DNA of 64,000 bases from DASYXZ01 sp035308965. GTDB lineage: Bacteria > Acidobacteriota > Terriglobia > UBA7540. The DNA lies in the NCBI GenBank assembly GCA_035308965.1, contig DATGFN010000019.1, forward strand, positions 372,001 through 436,000, read 5' to 3'. Below are positions 18,553 through 27,359 of this stretch, piece by piece. Under the pieces are notes generated by a model. That model ran no database searches, was not told the DNA's origin, and saw nothing but the letters and a program-made list of their open reading frames with translations. Within the stretch, counting starts at the first letter, position 1; every line of letters starts with the position of its first letter. A program made the position numbers and the translations under genes.

Positions 18553-19014
18553 CTACAAGCGTAGATCCGGCGGGTAATATTTGTCCTGAGCACGGACCAC
18601 GCGCTCGCGAGCGAACAAGAGGCTTACCTCTTGCTCTTTCAAAATCTTAGCCGCACGGCAATGCTCCTCTCGCAGCAAACCAACCAGCAAGTGCTCAGTA
18701 CCGATGTATTTGTGTCCGGCACCGTCCGCCTCCTCAGCGGCATAATTCAATACGCGCTTGGATTCCTCGCTGAGCGGAAGCGTCTTCACATGCAATGCTG
18801 AAGGTCTCGTTGTCTTCCCTTCTTTCAGGCTTGCCCGGGTGGAATCAATTGAAGAGTTGTGAGCGCCTAGGATTCGTTCAGCGAGCTCTTTGTCAGCGCG
18901 CAGCAGGCCAAGCAATAAATGTTCGGTTCCAATGGACGGACTTCCGAACCCGGCGCCTTCATAAAGGGCGAAAAAGACGACGCGACGCGCTTGAATGGTA
19001 TATCTTTGAAACAC
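18553..19014 (-). CDS. Stand-alone Clp N-terminal (Clp-R) domain protein
   Basis: A 153-residue protein made of two Clp N-terminal repeats: IGTEHLLLGLLR at about residues 28-39 and IGTEHLLVGLLR at about 102-113. This is the substrate/adaptor-binding domain of ClpC/ClpA, with no ATPase module attached. The start is 15 bases after the stop of the hydroxypyruvate-isomerase-like gene, so the two share a transcript. It could act as an adaptor or competitor for ClpC or ClpA, a role inferred only from domain content. It converges with the PIG-L gene, with four bases between them. Confidence 0.85.
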   Translation of the reverse strand: MFQRYTIQARRVVFFALYEGAGFGSPSIGTEHLLLGLLRADKELAERILGAHNSSIDSTRASLKEGKTTRPSALHVKTLPLSEESKRVLNYAAEEADGAGHKYIGTEHLLVGLLREEHCRAAKILKEQEVSLLFARERVVRAQDKYYPPDLRL

Positions 19015-19029
19015 AAAAGTTGAAACTCC

Positions 19030-19956
19030 TCAGTCGCCATAGCCTCGTGCAATCGCAAGCACTTCTTGCCGCGCGGCGCGAAGTTGTGCAACCGGATCGC
19101 CGGTGGGAAGGAATTCCATGGCGGCATAACGGTTGTATTTAAGCTGTGCGAGTTTCCTATAAATGTTGGCGTAGTTAATTTCTCCCGTTCCGGGCTCGTG
19201 GCGGCCGGGAACATCGGCGATGTGGACCAGGCCCACGTGATCGATATTCTTTTCCAGCTTCGCAATCAGGTTGCCCTCGGAAATCTGTTCGTGGAAGAAA
19301 TCGTAGAGGAATTGCACCTGAGGATGTTGGACCGCTTCCACTACCTCAAATCCCTCCGCCACCGACTGAAGATAATATTTTGGATTTTCTTCCGGATCGA
19401 TATTCTCCAAAAGCAGGCGAACGGGATGTCCGGCAATTTTTTTCCCCTCCACGAGTGCCGACGCCCGCTTTAAACCTTCAATGCAACTCTCGTGCTGCTG
19501 TGCGCGAGGCATGCCGGCGACAACGTTTCCGGACATGATGATCACCGCCGGACACTCCAGCCTCTCCATGATGGGCAATTCATTGCGGACATCGGCCATA
19601 AGAGCGTCGCGAGCGCCCGGGTCTCCAACTCCATGTCCGAGGCCGGCAGTCACATCAAAGTTCAAGCCTAATTCGTTTTTCTTGGCCAGCGCCTTCTTGA
19701 AGTCATTTTCTGACCATTTTTTATACTCGCCGACCAATTCCACATTCTTGTATCCGGCTTCCGCCACCTTCGCCAGACGCTCTTCAAAAGGAAGATCTCC
19801 GAACACCGTCCAAAGCATCACCGAGAGCTTGAACGGCACTCCGGGACCTTCGCCCTCGGCCAGCGGACCTCCGCCGCTAAAGGGATAGGACTTGCCCAGC
19901 GCGGCAGCTCCCAGGGCAACGCCGGCAAGGTTTCGGGAGAATTGGCGTCGGTTCAT
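19030..19956 (-). CDS. Exported hydroxypyruvate-isomerase-like TIM-barrel protein
   Basis: A 308-residue sugar phosphate isomerase/epimerase-family protein. It opens with a Tat-like signal (NRRQFSRNLAGVALGAAAL) and GAGGTCA sits ahead of the ATG. The hydroxypyruvate isomerase pattern is clear: SVMLWTVF, LLLENID, FLYDFFHEQISEGNLI, VGLVHIADVPGRHEPGTGEINY. Glu and His residues in these motifs are the metal and catalytic residues of the Hyi group. An exported copy probably acts on a sugar acid or keto-sugar in the periplasm with the nearby dehydrogenases. Confidence 0.82.
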   Translation of the reverse strand: MNRRQFSRNLAGVALGAAALGKSYPFSGGGPLAEGEGPGVPFKLSVMLWTVFGDLPFEERLAKVAEAGYKNVELVGEYKKWSENDFKKALAKKNELGLNFDVTAGLGHGVGDPGARDALMADVRNELPIMERLECPAVIIMSGNVVAGMPRAQQHESCIEGLKRASALVEGKKIAGHPVRLLLENIDPEENPKYYLQSVAEGFEVVEAVQHPQVQFLYDFFHEQISEGNLIAKLEKNIDHVGLVHIADVPGRHEPGTGEINYANIYRKLAQLKYNRYAAMEFLPTGDPVAQLRAARQEVLAIARGYGD

Positions 19957-20173
19957 GATAGTGACCTCAAAGTGGGACTCGAATTTAATTCAGTGTGATG
20001 CCGCTGATGTTCGCACCATCCGGGGAGGGGTGCAAGGCAAATTGCAAGTTCGGCGAGACCCAGGACGCGGCGAACAAAAACTCCCACACCGCAACAGAAT
20101 TACATTAAGATTTGGCGGGACGAATTGGCAGGTGTGCCACGACCTTCCTGTAAACGTTTTTGCGGGTCACTCT

Positions 20174-21271
20174 ATGCCGAAGAAAAAAATGACAGCGATC
20201 GTTCATTACGCACTGCAAGAAGGCGCGGTGGAATTGCGCGAAGTAAAATCTCCTCCCGAACCTGGAGACGACGAAGTTCTGCTCCAATCGCGCGCCGTGG
20301 GAGTTTGCGGGAGCGAGGTTCACCAATTTCATAATTCGCAGAGCTGGCCCGTGCGCGTGCCCGTGATCCTGGGCCACGAATTTTGCGGAGTAATTGCCCG
20401 CGCCGGCAAGGCCGTGCGAGGGTTTAAGGCTGGAGACCGTGTGGCATCGGAAACGGCCGCGCGCATCTGCGGCGAGTGCGCCTACTGCCGCAGCGGGGAG
20501 TACAATCTCTGCCCCTCTCGCCGCGGTTTTGGAGCGGGAATCGACGGCGCCATGGCGGATTTTGTGAACGTGCCTGCGCGCTGCCTTCACCACTTGCCGG
20601 ATGCCGTCACTTGGGAACGCGCCGCGCTAACCGAACCGTGCTGCGTGGCGTATAACGCTGCGTGCATTAAAACTCAAATTCGGGCGGGAGATTCAGTTTT
20701 GGTCTTGGGGCCCGGTCCGGTGGGCCTGTTGTGTCTCGCTCTGGCCAAGCTCTCCGGCGCGGGATGGCTGGGCGTGGTGGGCTTGGAAAAAGATCATAAG
20801 CGCTTGGCCATCGCGAAATCTCTGGGCGCGGACGCAATCCTAGTGGCGGGAAAAAAGAAGAAGGATGAAAAAGGTAAAAGTTCGATTGCGGACGAACCCA
20901 TTGCCGCCGTTCGCTCGCTCGGGGACGGACTGGGTGTGGACGTTGTCATCGACGCATCGGGCGCTTCGCAACCTCTTGAGTTCGCGTTGGCCGCCGTCCG
21001 GCCGGGAGGGCAGATCACCAAGGTCGGTTGGGGGCCGCAGCCGCTGGGATTCTCTCTGGACCCGATGGTGCAAAAGGCGGTGCGCATCCAGGGAAGCTTC
21101 AGCCACAATTTTAAAATCTGGGAAAGAGTGATCGCGTTGTTGGCATCCGGGCGACTCGACCCGCTTCCCCTGGTGGGGCGCGTCGCGCCTTTGGAAGATT
21201 GGAAAACCTGTTTTGATGAAATGGCAGGCGGACAAATTGTGAAAGGCGTGTTGATGCCGAGCGCGATATAG
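20174..21271 (+). CDS. Zinc-dependent medium-chain dehydrogenase (sorbitol/threonine dehydrogenase type)
   Basis: A 365-residue alcohol dehydrogenase of the polyol/threonine branch. Catalytic zinc ligands are C45 (GVCGSE), H68 and E69 (GHEF); structural zinc cysteines are C99, C102, C105 and C113. The Rossmann turn is LGPGPVGLLCLALAK. A Lys-rich insert (KKKKDEKGKSS) follows the cofactor domain strand and is unusual. ATG 20174 is chosen as the start because upstream in-frame sequence has no dehydrogenase character; ATG 20189 is an alternative. The SDR gene follows on the same strand, 114 bases away. The substrate is unknown, probably a polyol or sugar acid. Confidence 0.88.
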   Translation: MPKKKMTAIVHYALQEGAVELREVKSPPEPGDDEVLLQSRAVGVCGSEVHQFHNSQSWPVRVPVILGHEFCGVIARAGKAVRGFKAGDRVASETAARICGECAYCRSGEYNLCPSRRGFGAGIDGAMADFVNVPARCLHHLPDAVTWERAALTEPCCVAYNAACIKTQIRAGDSVLVLGPGPVGLLCLALAKLSGAGWLGVVGLEKDHKRLAIAKSLGADAILVAGKKKKDEKGKSSIADEPIAAVRSLGDGLGVDVVIDASGASQPLEFALAAVRPGGQITKVGWGPQPLGFSLDPMVQKAVRIQGSFSHNFKIWERVIALLASGRLDPLPLVGRVAPLEDWKTCFDEMAGGQIVKGVLMPSAI

Positions 21272-21385
21272 CTTGTTGTCGCAGTGAGCATCCATCATGT
21301 CATCCCGAGCGAGGGATCTCGCCCTGGACTTACTGTAGTTCTGCCGCGTCGAGTAGCGGCCCTACACTTAGCGGGCTAAGAATCA

Positions 21386-22198
21386 ATGAAAAAGCGAATC
21401 CATCCAGGACACGAATTGGCGGGCCAAGTCGCTCTGGTGACCGGATCCGCCCAGGGAATTGGCGCCGGTATCGCCCGGAAATTTGCCGAGCATGGCGCCC
21501 GCGTGATAATCCATGGCTTGGAAAGGCGACAAGGTGAAAAGACTGCGGCGGCGATGCGCGCCTCGGGTTTTGATGTGGAACTCGAAATCGGCGACTTGAA
21601 AGAGGAGACCGTGTGCAGAAGACTCGTTCGGCAGGCGGTTGAACATTTCGGGCGCATCGACTTGCTGGTGAACAACGCGGCCGCGACTCATCGTGGCAAC
21701 GTTGAGAATACTTCGGTCGCGCTTTGGGATGAGATTTTGGACACGAATGTCCGCGCGCCCTTCATCCTCTGCCAGGAAACGGTGAAATACATGAAAGGCC
21801 GCGGCGTGCGCCCTGCCAGTTGCAAATGCATTATCAACATTGGGTCGGTGAACGCGTATGTGGGCCAGTCAAAGTTGCTGGCATACTCCGCTTCCAAGGG
21901 CGCGCTGATGACGTTTACCAAAAACCTGGCGAGTTATCTGACTCGGTACCGGATTCGGGTGAATCAAATTAATCCTGGGTGGGTGCTGACTGAAGGCGAG
22001 CGACACGTCGCATCCGTGGCGGAGGGCAAAGGGCCGGGGTGGCTCAAAACCGCTTTAAAAACGCGCCCTTTCGGACGCATGCTCTATCCGGAGGACATTG
22101 CCCGCGCCGCGCTTTTCCTGGCCACCAACGAATTGCTTACCGGCGCAGTGTTCGATTACGAACAGCTCCCCATCGGAACTCTGCCGGAATTGTTGTGA
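21386..22198 (+). CDS. Short-chain dehydrogenase/reductase
   Basis: A 270-residue classical SDR. The cofactor motif TGSAQGIG is at residues 19-26, NNAA at 96-99, and the catalytic S154, Y167 and K171 are in place (YSASK). The NPGWVLTEGE segment after the active site is usual for the family. It lies behind the zinc dehydrogenase, suggesting two oxidation steps on related sugars or polyols. Confidence 0.9.
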   Translation: MKKRIHPGHELAGQVALVTGSAQGIGAGIARKFAEHGARVIIHGLERRQGEKTAAAMRASGFDVELEIGDLKEETVCRRLVRQAVEHFGRIDLLVNNAAATHRGNVENTSVALWDEILDTNVRAPFILCQETVKYMKGRGVRPASCKCIINIGSVNAYVGQSKLLAYSASKGALMTFTKNLASYLTRYRIRVNQINPGWVLTEGERHVASVAEGKGPGWLKTALKTRPFGRMLYPEDIARAALFLATNELLTGAVFDYEQLPIGTLPELL

Positions 22199-22273
22199 TG
22201 TCTTGCGAGGATTTAATGAGCCGCACTGACTGAAGGCAACTAAACCAAAGGCTCGGGGCTACCCATTAATAAG

Positions 22274-22400
22274 CCTAGCCTTCTCCCAGGAGAGAAGGTG
22301 TCCGTCAGCCGACGGACGGATGAGGGGTGAGTGTCCACATTCGCCCTCAATCCTCAGATTTTCGACCGTAAACAGGTCTTGATCAGGTGAAGAACCAAAC
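22274..22400. repeat. Structured repeat family B, copy 1
   Basis: A repeat of about 127 bases with homology to 49540-49668 over its whole length. It contains the hairpin GTCCGTC-AGCC-GACGGAC and a second short stem TTCTC...GAGAA, followed by a GATGAGGGGT block and a shared 3' part ending near GATCAGGTGAAGAACCAAAC. It sits between the SDR stop and the stop of the convergent small hypothetical gene. Confidence 0.75.
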
Positions 22401-22407
22401 CAAGACT

Positions 22408-22797
22408 TCAACGTCTAATCGAAGCTTCGGACCCCAGGTAGTCGCTGACCATCTTGGTGAAGCCCCTTACTTTGCCAGGCAGTTCGTGGACGGCAACTTG
22501 AGAACATGTTTTAATCTCATCGACCGCCCCTAACAACTCCGTGATCGCATCGAGCGCCGCAGCGAGCGGGAAATTGACCCCCACTAGGTTGGAAGGATTA
22601 AACTTTATCAGGCCTTTAAGCTCGCGTTCGATTTTATCCGCCGTCGTCAAAACGCCCCGTTGCTTTTCGAGGAAGGCATCCCAAGCCGGGCCTGATTGGG
22701 GAAAGCCCTGCTGAGCGTGCTTCTTTCCGTAAAATTCGAGCTCGCACCCCAGCCATTCCAGGTCCTGCGCGAGATGGAGTAAAGTCGATTCGGCCAT
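22408..22797 (-). CDS. Hypothetical protein, AIPR islet
   Basis: A 129-residue, mostly helical, acidic protein with no recognized family. A central KQRGVLTTADKIERELKGL segment and amphipathic heptads suggest a helical bundle. ATG 22797 is taken; two GTG codons upstream are possible. It diverges from the AIPR gene, and base use in both is visibly more A/T-rich than in neighbouring genes, suggesting joint acquisition. No function is proposed. Confidence 0.4.
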   Translation of the reverse strand: MAESTLLHLAQDLEWLGCELEFYGKKHAQQGFPQSGPAWDAFLEKQRGVLTTADKIERELKGLIKFNPSNLVGVNFPLAAALDAITELLGAVDEIKTCSQVAVHELPGKVRGFTKMVSDYLGSEASIRR

Positions 22798-22809
22798 GGC
22801 GTTCACCAC

Positions 22810-23163
22810 AATGGATGCCCGTTGCGGAGAAAAGGATGTTGAATCTTACTTTCGTGCGTTCAAATCATACTTCAAGCGATGATGCCGAACTACGAACAGT
22901 GCATTTTCGCTCCCTGAAACTCAACTCTGTTCCAGAAGTGGTAGTGGCTCAGTTTCCGGTAAGACCCATCTTGATTTGGCGCGAAGTAGCATATTCTACG
23001 ATAAAGACGTAAGTAGAAGTCAGCGAGAATATTAGGCTTGACTATTATGTGGCACGCTCCTAGAATTCACTTACCCACCGACCCATAACTGCCAGCGGTT
23101 GGCAGTGGGTTTGCGGGAATTCAAATAGGCGGCGGGTCTTTTTTCCTTTCGCCTGGAGACAAT
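22810..23163. other. Intergenic region upstream of AIPR gene with a hairpin
   Basis: A gap of 354 bases between divergent genes, relatively A/T-rich. The only clear structure is the hairpin at 23081-23110. A 65-codon open frame at 22815-23012 shows no protein-like features and is not called. Confidence 0.5.
23081..23110 (+). promoter_or_regulatory. Hairpin 54 bases upstream of the AIPR start
   Basis: ACCC-ata-ACTGCCA-GCGGT-TGGCAGT-GGGT forms a perfect seven-base-pair stem plus four outer pairs with a three-base bulge. Its position just upstream of the AIPR ribosome site (GGAG 23155-23158) fits an operator or attenuator. No U-run follows, so a simple terminator is less likely. Confidence 0.4.
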
Positions 23164-24444
23164 ATGAACACTTCAGCTAAAGTAAGTACGATCCCGCACG
23201 TTTCCTTGCCTTTCACTTTTACCATCCCATCGGACGACTACCGAAGCCTCCCTATCGCTGGGCTTGGTGGAACGAAGGTTGGAGATTGCTTCGTAAAAGT
23301 TACGGACTTGCCAGAAGAGTTGGACTATTTCATGGAGGTCAATCCACGGGTTCCGCGCCGCAATCAGAAAAACGTACTCACGGGCCCCGTGATTAAGGGC
23401 ATTACGGAGACTCTCACTGATAATCCCGAAGACATGGCGATTAAGAATCAGGGAATCTATCTTCTTGTTGAGGATGCCTCCTTCGTCAAGGCGCCCGGAG
23501 GTGCTGGAAAGCTTACGATCACGCTCCGTGACGCTTCCCGGCATGGCATCGTGAACGGTGGCCACACCTACGCGGCCATTCGCGACGCGATCGAGGGCGC
23601 AGCGGGCGACGAGGAACTGGACACGATCAGCCGTGCTTACGTTCGGCTCCATATCTTACAAGGTATACAGGAGTCTAAAGTCGCGGAGATAGCCGAGGGC
23701 CTCAATCGTAGCAAGCAGGTGGACGATCCTTCGTTAGCAAACCTCCGAGGTGACTTCGGTCGTATCAAGGAAATTATGCACGGTAGGCCGGGGGCAACGG
23801 CGATCGCTTACAGCCAGGGAGACGAAGGAGATGTCTACATCACCGAAATTCTGGTTTTCCTGGAACTGTTTAATTGCGAAAGATTCAGCCGCAGAAAGCA
23901 CCCGCACAACCTATACAGCCGTATCAAGAGCGGTCTGGAATTCTTTGAAACGGATTCCAAGGCTGTGCCATCACCAGTGCACTTACTCATACCGCAACTC
24001 CCCGAGATACTGGAACTTTCCGACATGATCCGTCAAGCAACTCCTGACGCGGCAAAGCGGGGCGGGTTTGAATTCGGTCGGATGAAGGATGATAAGAAGA
24101 AAAAGTCTCGCGCCGGTTCAGCGCCGAACAAGAAGAACGTTCCATTGCTTTTTCTAAACCAGAGGATGAGTCACCGTGTACCAAATGGGTGGCTGTTCCC
24201 GATGCTGGCAGCATTCAGGGCTAACGTTGATTGGGATCTTCAGCAAGGGAGGTTCGAGTGGAAGGTGCCGTTGGCGAAGCTAGTCCCGGCCGTCATAGAC
24301 GACCTCGTCGGGATTTGCGTCACAGAACATCGGGATAATAACCAGGCACCCGACAAAATTGGCAAGCGTGAATCAAACTATGTACAGTGCTATGACAAGA
24401 TTCAGCTTTACCTCCTTGAAAATGGGCTGGACAAGACGAACTAA
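23164..24444 (+). CDS. AIPR-family (abortive infection phage resistance) protein
   Basis: A 426-residue protein with the two hallmarks of AIPR proteins: KNQGIYLLVED at about residues 94-104, corresponding to the NNGI strand, and GIVNGGHTYAAI at 128-139, corresponding to IVNGGQT. NPRVPRRNQKN and LNRSKQVDDPSLANLRGDF also fit the family pattern. AIPR genes occur in bacterial anti-phage loci; their biochemistry is poorly known. The histidine in GGHT replaces the usual glutamine. A GGAG at 23155-23158 sets the start. No toxin, nuclease or methylase gene is adjacent, only a divergent small hypothetical. Hairpins lie on both sides. Confidence 0.72.
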   Translation: MNTSAKVSTIPHVSLPFTFTIPSDDYRSLPIAGLGGTKVGDCFVKVTDLPEELDYFMEVNPRVPRRNQKNVLTGPVIKGITETLTDNPEDMAIKNQGIYLLVEDASFVKAPGGAGKLTITLRDASRHGIVNGGHTYAAIRDAIEGAAGDEELDTISRAYVRLHILQGIQESKVAEIAEGLNRSKQVDDPSLANLRGDFGRIKEIMHGRPGATAIAYSQGDEGDVYITEILVFLELFNCERFSRRKHPHNLYSRIKSGLEFFETDSKAVPSPVHLLIPQLPEILELSDMIRQATPDAAKRGGFEFGRMKDDKKKKSRAGSAPNKKNVPLLFLNQRMSHRVPNGWLFPMLAAFRANVDWDLQQGRFEWKVPLAKLVPAVIDDLVGICVTEHRDNNQAPDKIGKRESNYVQCYDKIQLYLLENGLDKTN

Positions 24445-24452
24445 GCACCATC

Positions 24453-24486
24453 CAAGGGGCGGTACGCTCTTCGTGTCGCCCCCTTG
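24453..24486 (+). terminator. Stem-loop after the AIPR gene
   Basis: CAAGGGGCG and CGCCCCCTTG pair with one bulged base across a 15-base loop, nine bases after the AIPR stop. There is no U-tract, so it may be a factor-dependent or mRNA-end stabilizing structure. Confidence 0.4.
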
Positions 24487-24520
24487 ATCTGAAATTGCTA
24501 ACTTAACTTAAGTGGGTGCG

Positions 24521-24541
24521 GCCCGGATGGGTACTCCGGGC
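24521..24541. repeat. Small inverted repeat
   Basis: GCCCGGA and TCCGGGC form a seven-base-pair stem around a seven-base loop, in the gap between AIPR and the aldo/keto reductase. Confidence 0.4.
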
Positions 24542-24584
24542 TAACTCCCTTTATCGGAAACTGAGTCACTGCCCCAGAAGTAGC

Positions 24585-24608
24585 GGGAGGGCTTGCCCTC
24601 CCCCTTTT
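24585..24608 (+). terminator. Strong hairpin with T-run
   Basis: GGGAGGGC-TT-GCCCTCCC is a perfect eight-base-pair stem followed by CCTTTT. It looks like an intrinsic terminator or the core of a small repeat element. The rest of the 24445-24764 gap holds no gene that I can see. Confidence 0.5.
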
Positions 24609-24764
24609 AAATGAGCAGAATAACGAACAAAGAGGTGACGGCAAGCCGTTCCCCTACATTGGGAGTACGATGGATTCTGCTGTCCACATCAAGTAGAAAT
24701 CCTCGGGCGTAAATTCGGTTGTCCCTGCGTTACAATATTCCTTCAAATTCAGATTGAGGTCGAA

Positions 24765-25736
24765 ATGGAATATCGCCAACTTGCCCACACGGAATTGAAC
24801 GTCTCCAGGCTATCTTTCGGCACCATGCCCTTCGGCTCGCAGGCCGACCAGGTAACCTCCACCCGGATGGTAGACCAGTGCCTGGACGCCGGGATCAATT
24901 TCTTCGACACCGCCAACATGTACAACATGGGGAAAGCGGAAACGGTGCTGGGCAATACCCTGAAAGGCCGCCGCGACCGCGTGATTGTGGCCACCAAGGT
25001 TCGAAACAAGATGGGTGACGGTCCCGACGATGCCGGGCTCTCGCGCAACGCCATTCACAAAGCTCTGCACGCCAGTTTGGAACGCCTGCAAACCGATTAT
25101 GTGGATGTTTATTACGCGCACTGGCCGGACAACGACATTCCCATTGAAGAAACGCTGGCGACCATGGACGACCTGATTCGCGGCGGCAAGGTGCGTTACT
25201 TCGCCATCTCAAACTACGCTGCCTGGCAGATTGTTGAAATTCACTGGGCCTGCGAGAGGAATGGGTACAAGGCGCCCCATATTTCGCAGCCCATGTATAA
25301 CCTGGTGGCGCGTGGCATCGAGGATGAGTACCTTCCTTTTTGCAAACGTTTTGGCGTGGCGGTGCTTCCCTACAATCCCCTGGCGGGAGGACTGCTGACG
25401 GGCAAACATGCCCACCACAATGGGCCCATTGCAGGCACTCGCTTCGACAAGAATGATTTGTATTTGCGCCGCTACTGGCACGAGGACTATTTTGACTCCG
25501 TGGAAGAGCTCAAGGGGATTGCCAGCGACTGCGGCATGACCCTCATCGAGCTTTCGCTACGGTGGCTCCTGAGCCAGCCGATTGTGGATTCGGTGATTTT
25601 GGGCGCGTCGCGGCCGGAGCAATTGGCGGAGAACCTCAAATCCTGTGAAGGCGGCTCGCTCGATCAGGGCATACTCGACAAGTGTGACGCAGTATGGAAA
25701 AAGCTGCGCGGCATCACGCCAAAATATAATCGTTAA
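24765..25736 (+). CDS. Aldo/keto reductase
   Basis: A 323-residue NADPH-dependent aldo/keto reductase. The catalytic tetrad is D48, Y53, K78 and H119 (FFDTANMYN, VATKV, YYAHW). The late SVILGASRPEQL segment binds the NADP phosphate in this family. GAGGT lies ahead of the ATG, and a TACAAT at 24731-24736 may be part of its promoter. It belongs to the YghZ/Kv-beta-like subgroup by its N-terminal YRQLAHTELNVSRLSFGT. The substrate is unknown. Confidence 0.9.
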   Translation: MEYRQLAHTELNVSRLSFGTMPFGSQADQVTSTRMVDQCLDAGINFFDTANMYNMGKAETVLGNTLKGRRDRVIVATKVRNKMGDGPDDAGLSRNAIHKALHASLERLQTDYVDVYYAHWPDNDIPIEETLATMDDLIRGGKVRYFAISNYAAWQIVEIHWACERNGYKAPHISQPMYNLVARGIEDEYLPFCKRFGVAVLPYNPLAGGLLTGKHAHHNGPIAGTRFDKNDLYLRRYWHEDYFDSVEELKGIASDCGMTLIELSLRWLLSQPIVDSVILGASRPEQLAENLKSCEGGSLDQGILDKCDAVWKKLRGITPKYNR

Positions 25737-25877
25737 TTGTTTCTTCCTGCCTATTCGCCGGCAGCGAATTGTTGAATGTTTCCTAAGAAACCTGTAGCGC
25801 CGGGCTTTAGCCCGGCAGCTTGAATTCTCCTCAATCTTAAAAACGTGCCGCTCTGAAGTGCGGCGCTACGTTGTCTC

Positions 25878-27242
25878 TCAAGAAAGATTCATATCCACCG
25901 GCCCGCGATCGCCCGTAAGTTTGAAATTCTGCGCGTCCCAAAAAACGCGCTGTTTTTCGCGATAGGAAATGTTGGCCATATGGCAGGCCACTGCTGTGCC
26001 GCAGCCAAACTCCACGTTTTCGATCGGTTGTTGGCGGGACTTGATGCTGGCAAAGAAATTGCGGAAGTGATCTTCCGTCCCTTCGGCGTGCTGCATTAGA
26101 TCCTGCTTCTTCCGATGAGGCTGCTTGCCGTAGGCGCCGACGTCGGCCAGCGGATCGCTCTTGTGAGCGGCGATAAATGGGCCTTTGGTATCTTTGGGCC
26201 AGCTTTCCAGCGGGTACTCGAAACTCCACTCTTCATCGTAGGGAATCAGGTGGGCGGATTCCTCGGTGAGCACGATGGTCCCCCGGTCGCCCATAAAGCG
26301 GACAATCTCGCCACCGTCGAAATTAGAAACGAGATTCGCCAGCACCACCACCTGGAATTTCCCGTAGTCATACAGCGTGTTGTGAATGTCAGGAACATCG
26401 CGGTCGCCGGTCCACTTGTAAATCCCGCCGTTGGCGACAGCGCTCAGCGGATATTGAATGCCCATCAAGTAATGGACCCGAGAGAGCAGGTGGACATACT
26501 CATCGCCGGCAATTCCCGTTCCGTAGTCCCACCAATTGCGAAATTGAAAGAAGCGCGCGGCGTCAAATGGGCGCTTGGGCGCGGTGCCGAGGAAACGCTC
26601 CCAGTCAATGGTTGCCGGGGATGCGTCGGGCGGCACGGGATACTTCCACGCACCCACGGGATCGGGTCGATAGATTTCGCACTGCACGTTGAAGACCGTT
26701 CCAATCTCGCCCGCGTCCAGCCATTCTTTGCCCTTGTGGGTGGATTGCATGCTTAAACTTTGGCTGCCCACTTGCACCAGGCGTCCGGTTTCCTTGGACA
26801 CTTTGCACATCTCGAGCGCCTCGGGGATGGTGTGGGTCATCGGCTTTTCGCAGTAAACGTCTTTGCCCGCGCGCATGGCATCCATGGCGATGGGCGCGTG
26901 CCAATGGTCGGAAGCTCCGATGGAAACCGCTTGTACATCTTTGCGGCTGAGCACCTCGCGATAATCCCGAGTGACCGCTACGCCCGGCTGCATCTCCTGA
27001 GCGCGGCGCAGATGACCGTCGTAGAGGTCGCAGACCATCACCACGTTGGCGCCCTCCACGTTGTGCAGGTATCCTAAATGTTCGAGGCCGCGAATTCCGG
27101 CTCCGATGATGGCAATATTTACTTTATCGTTTGGCGATACTTCGGCCCGCGCCGGTTTGGGACTGAGCGCCATGCCCGTGGCCGCCGCGCCCGCTACGGT
27201 TTGTCCCATGAATTGACGCCTTGTTATGCGTTTCTGCGACAT
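25878..27242 (-). CDS. Tat-exported Gfo/Idh/MocA oxidoreductase
   Basis: A 454-residue oxidoreductase with a twin-arginine signal (ITRRQFMGQTVAGAAATG). The Rossmann motif is IAIIGAGIRGLEHLG from residue 43, and the family EKP is E132-K133-P134 (YCEKPMTH). The C-terminal domain is the usual Gfo/Idh/MocA open sheet. GGGGGGATC precedes the ATG. Exported members of this type are abundant in Acidobacteria and Planctomycetes, and many handle sugars or inositols with tightly bound NAD. The next leftward gene on this strand (27360-28307) ends 118 bases upstream. Confidence 0.9.
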   Translation of the reverse strand: MSQKRITRRQFMGQTVAGAAATGMALSPKPARAEVSPNDKVNIAIIGAGIRGLEHLGYLHNVEGANVVMVCDLYDGHLRRAQEMQPGVAVTRDYREVLSRKDVQAVSIGASDHWHAPIAMDAMRAGKDVYCEKPMTHTIPEALEMCKVSKETGRLVQVGSQSLSMQSTHKGKEWLDAGEIGTVFNVQCEIYRPDPVGAWKYPVPPDASPATIDWERFLGTAPKRPFDAARFFQFRNWWDYGTGIAGDEYVHLLSRVHYLMGIQYPLSAVANGGIYKWTGDRDVPDIHNTLYDYGKFQVVVLANLVSNFDGGEIVRFMGDRGTIVLTEESAHLIPYDEEWSFEYPLESWPKDTKGPFIAAHKSDPLADVGAYGKQPHRKKQDLMQHAEGTEDHFRNFFASIKSRQQPIENVEFGCGTAVACHMANISYREKQRVFWDAQNFKLTGDRGPVDMNLS

Positions 27243-27359
27243 ATGATCCCCCCTTTAGTTCGAGATGATTTATGCCAGGATTATACGCAACTCCATGAAG
27301 GATGGGTGAGATTTTTGTTCGCGTTGAGGTGATGAATCAGTGTCAAGGAAAGACTTTCG

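Noticed and set aside
22815..23012. 65-codon frame in the AIPR upstream gap
   Set aside because: No ribosome site, no motif, and it lies in a likely regulatory region.
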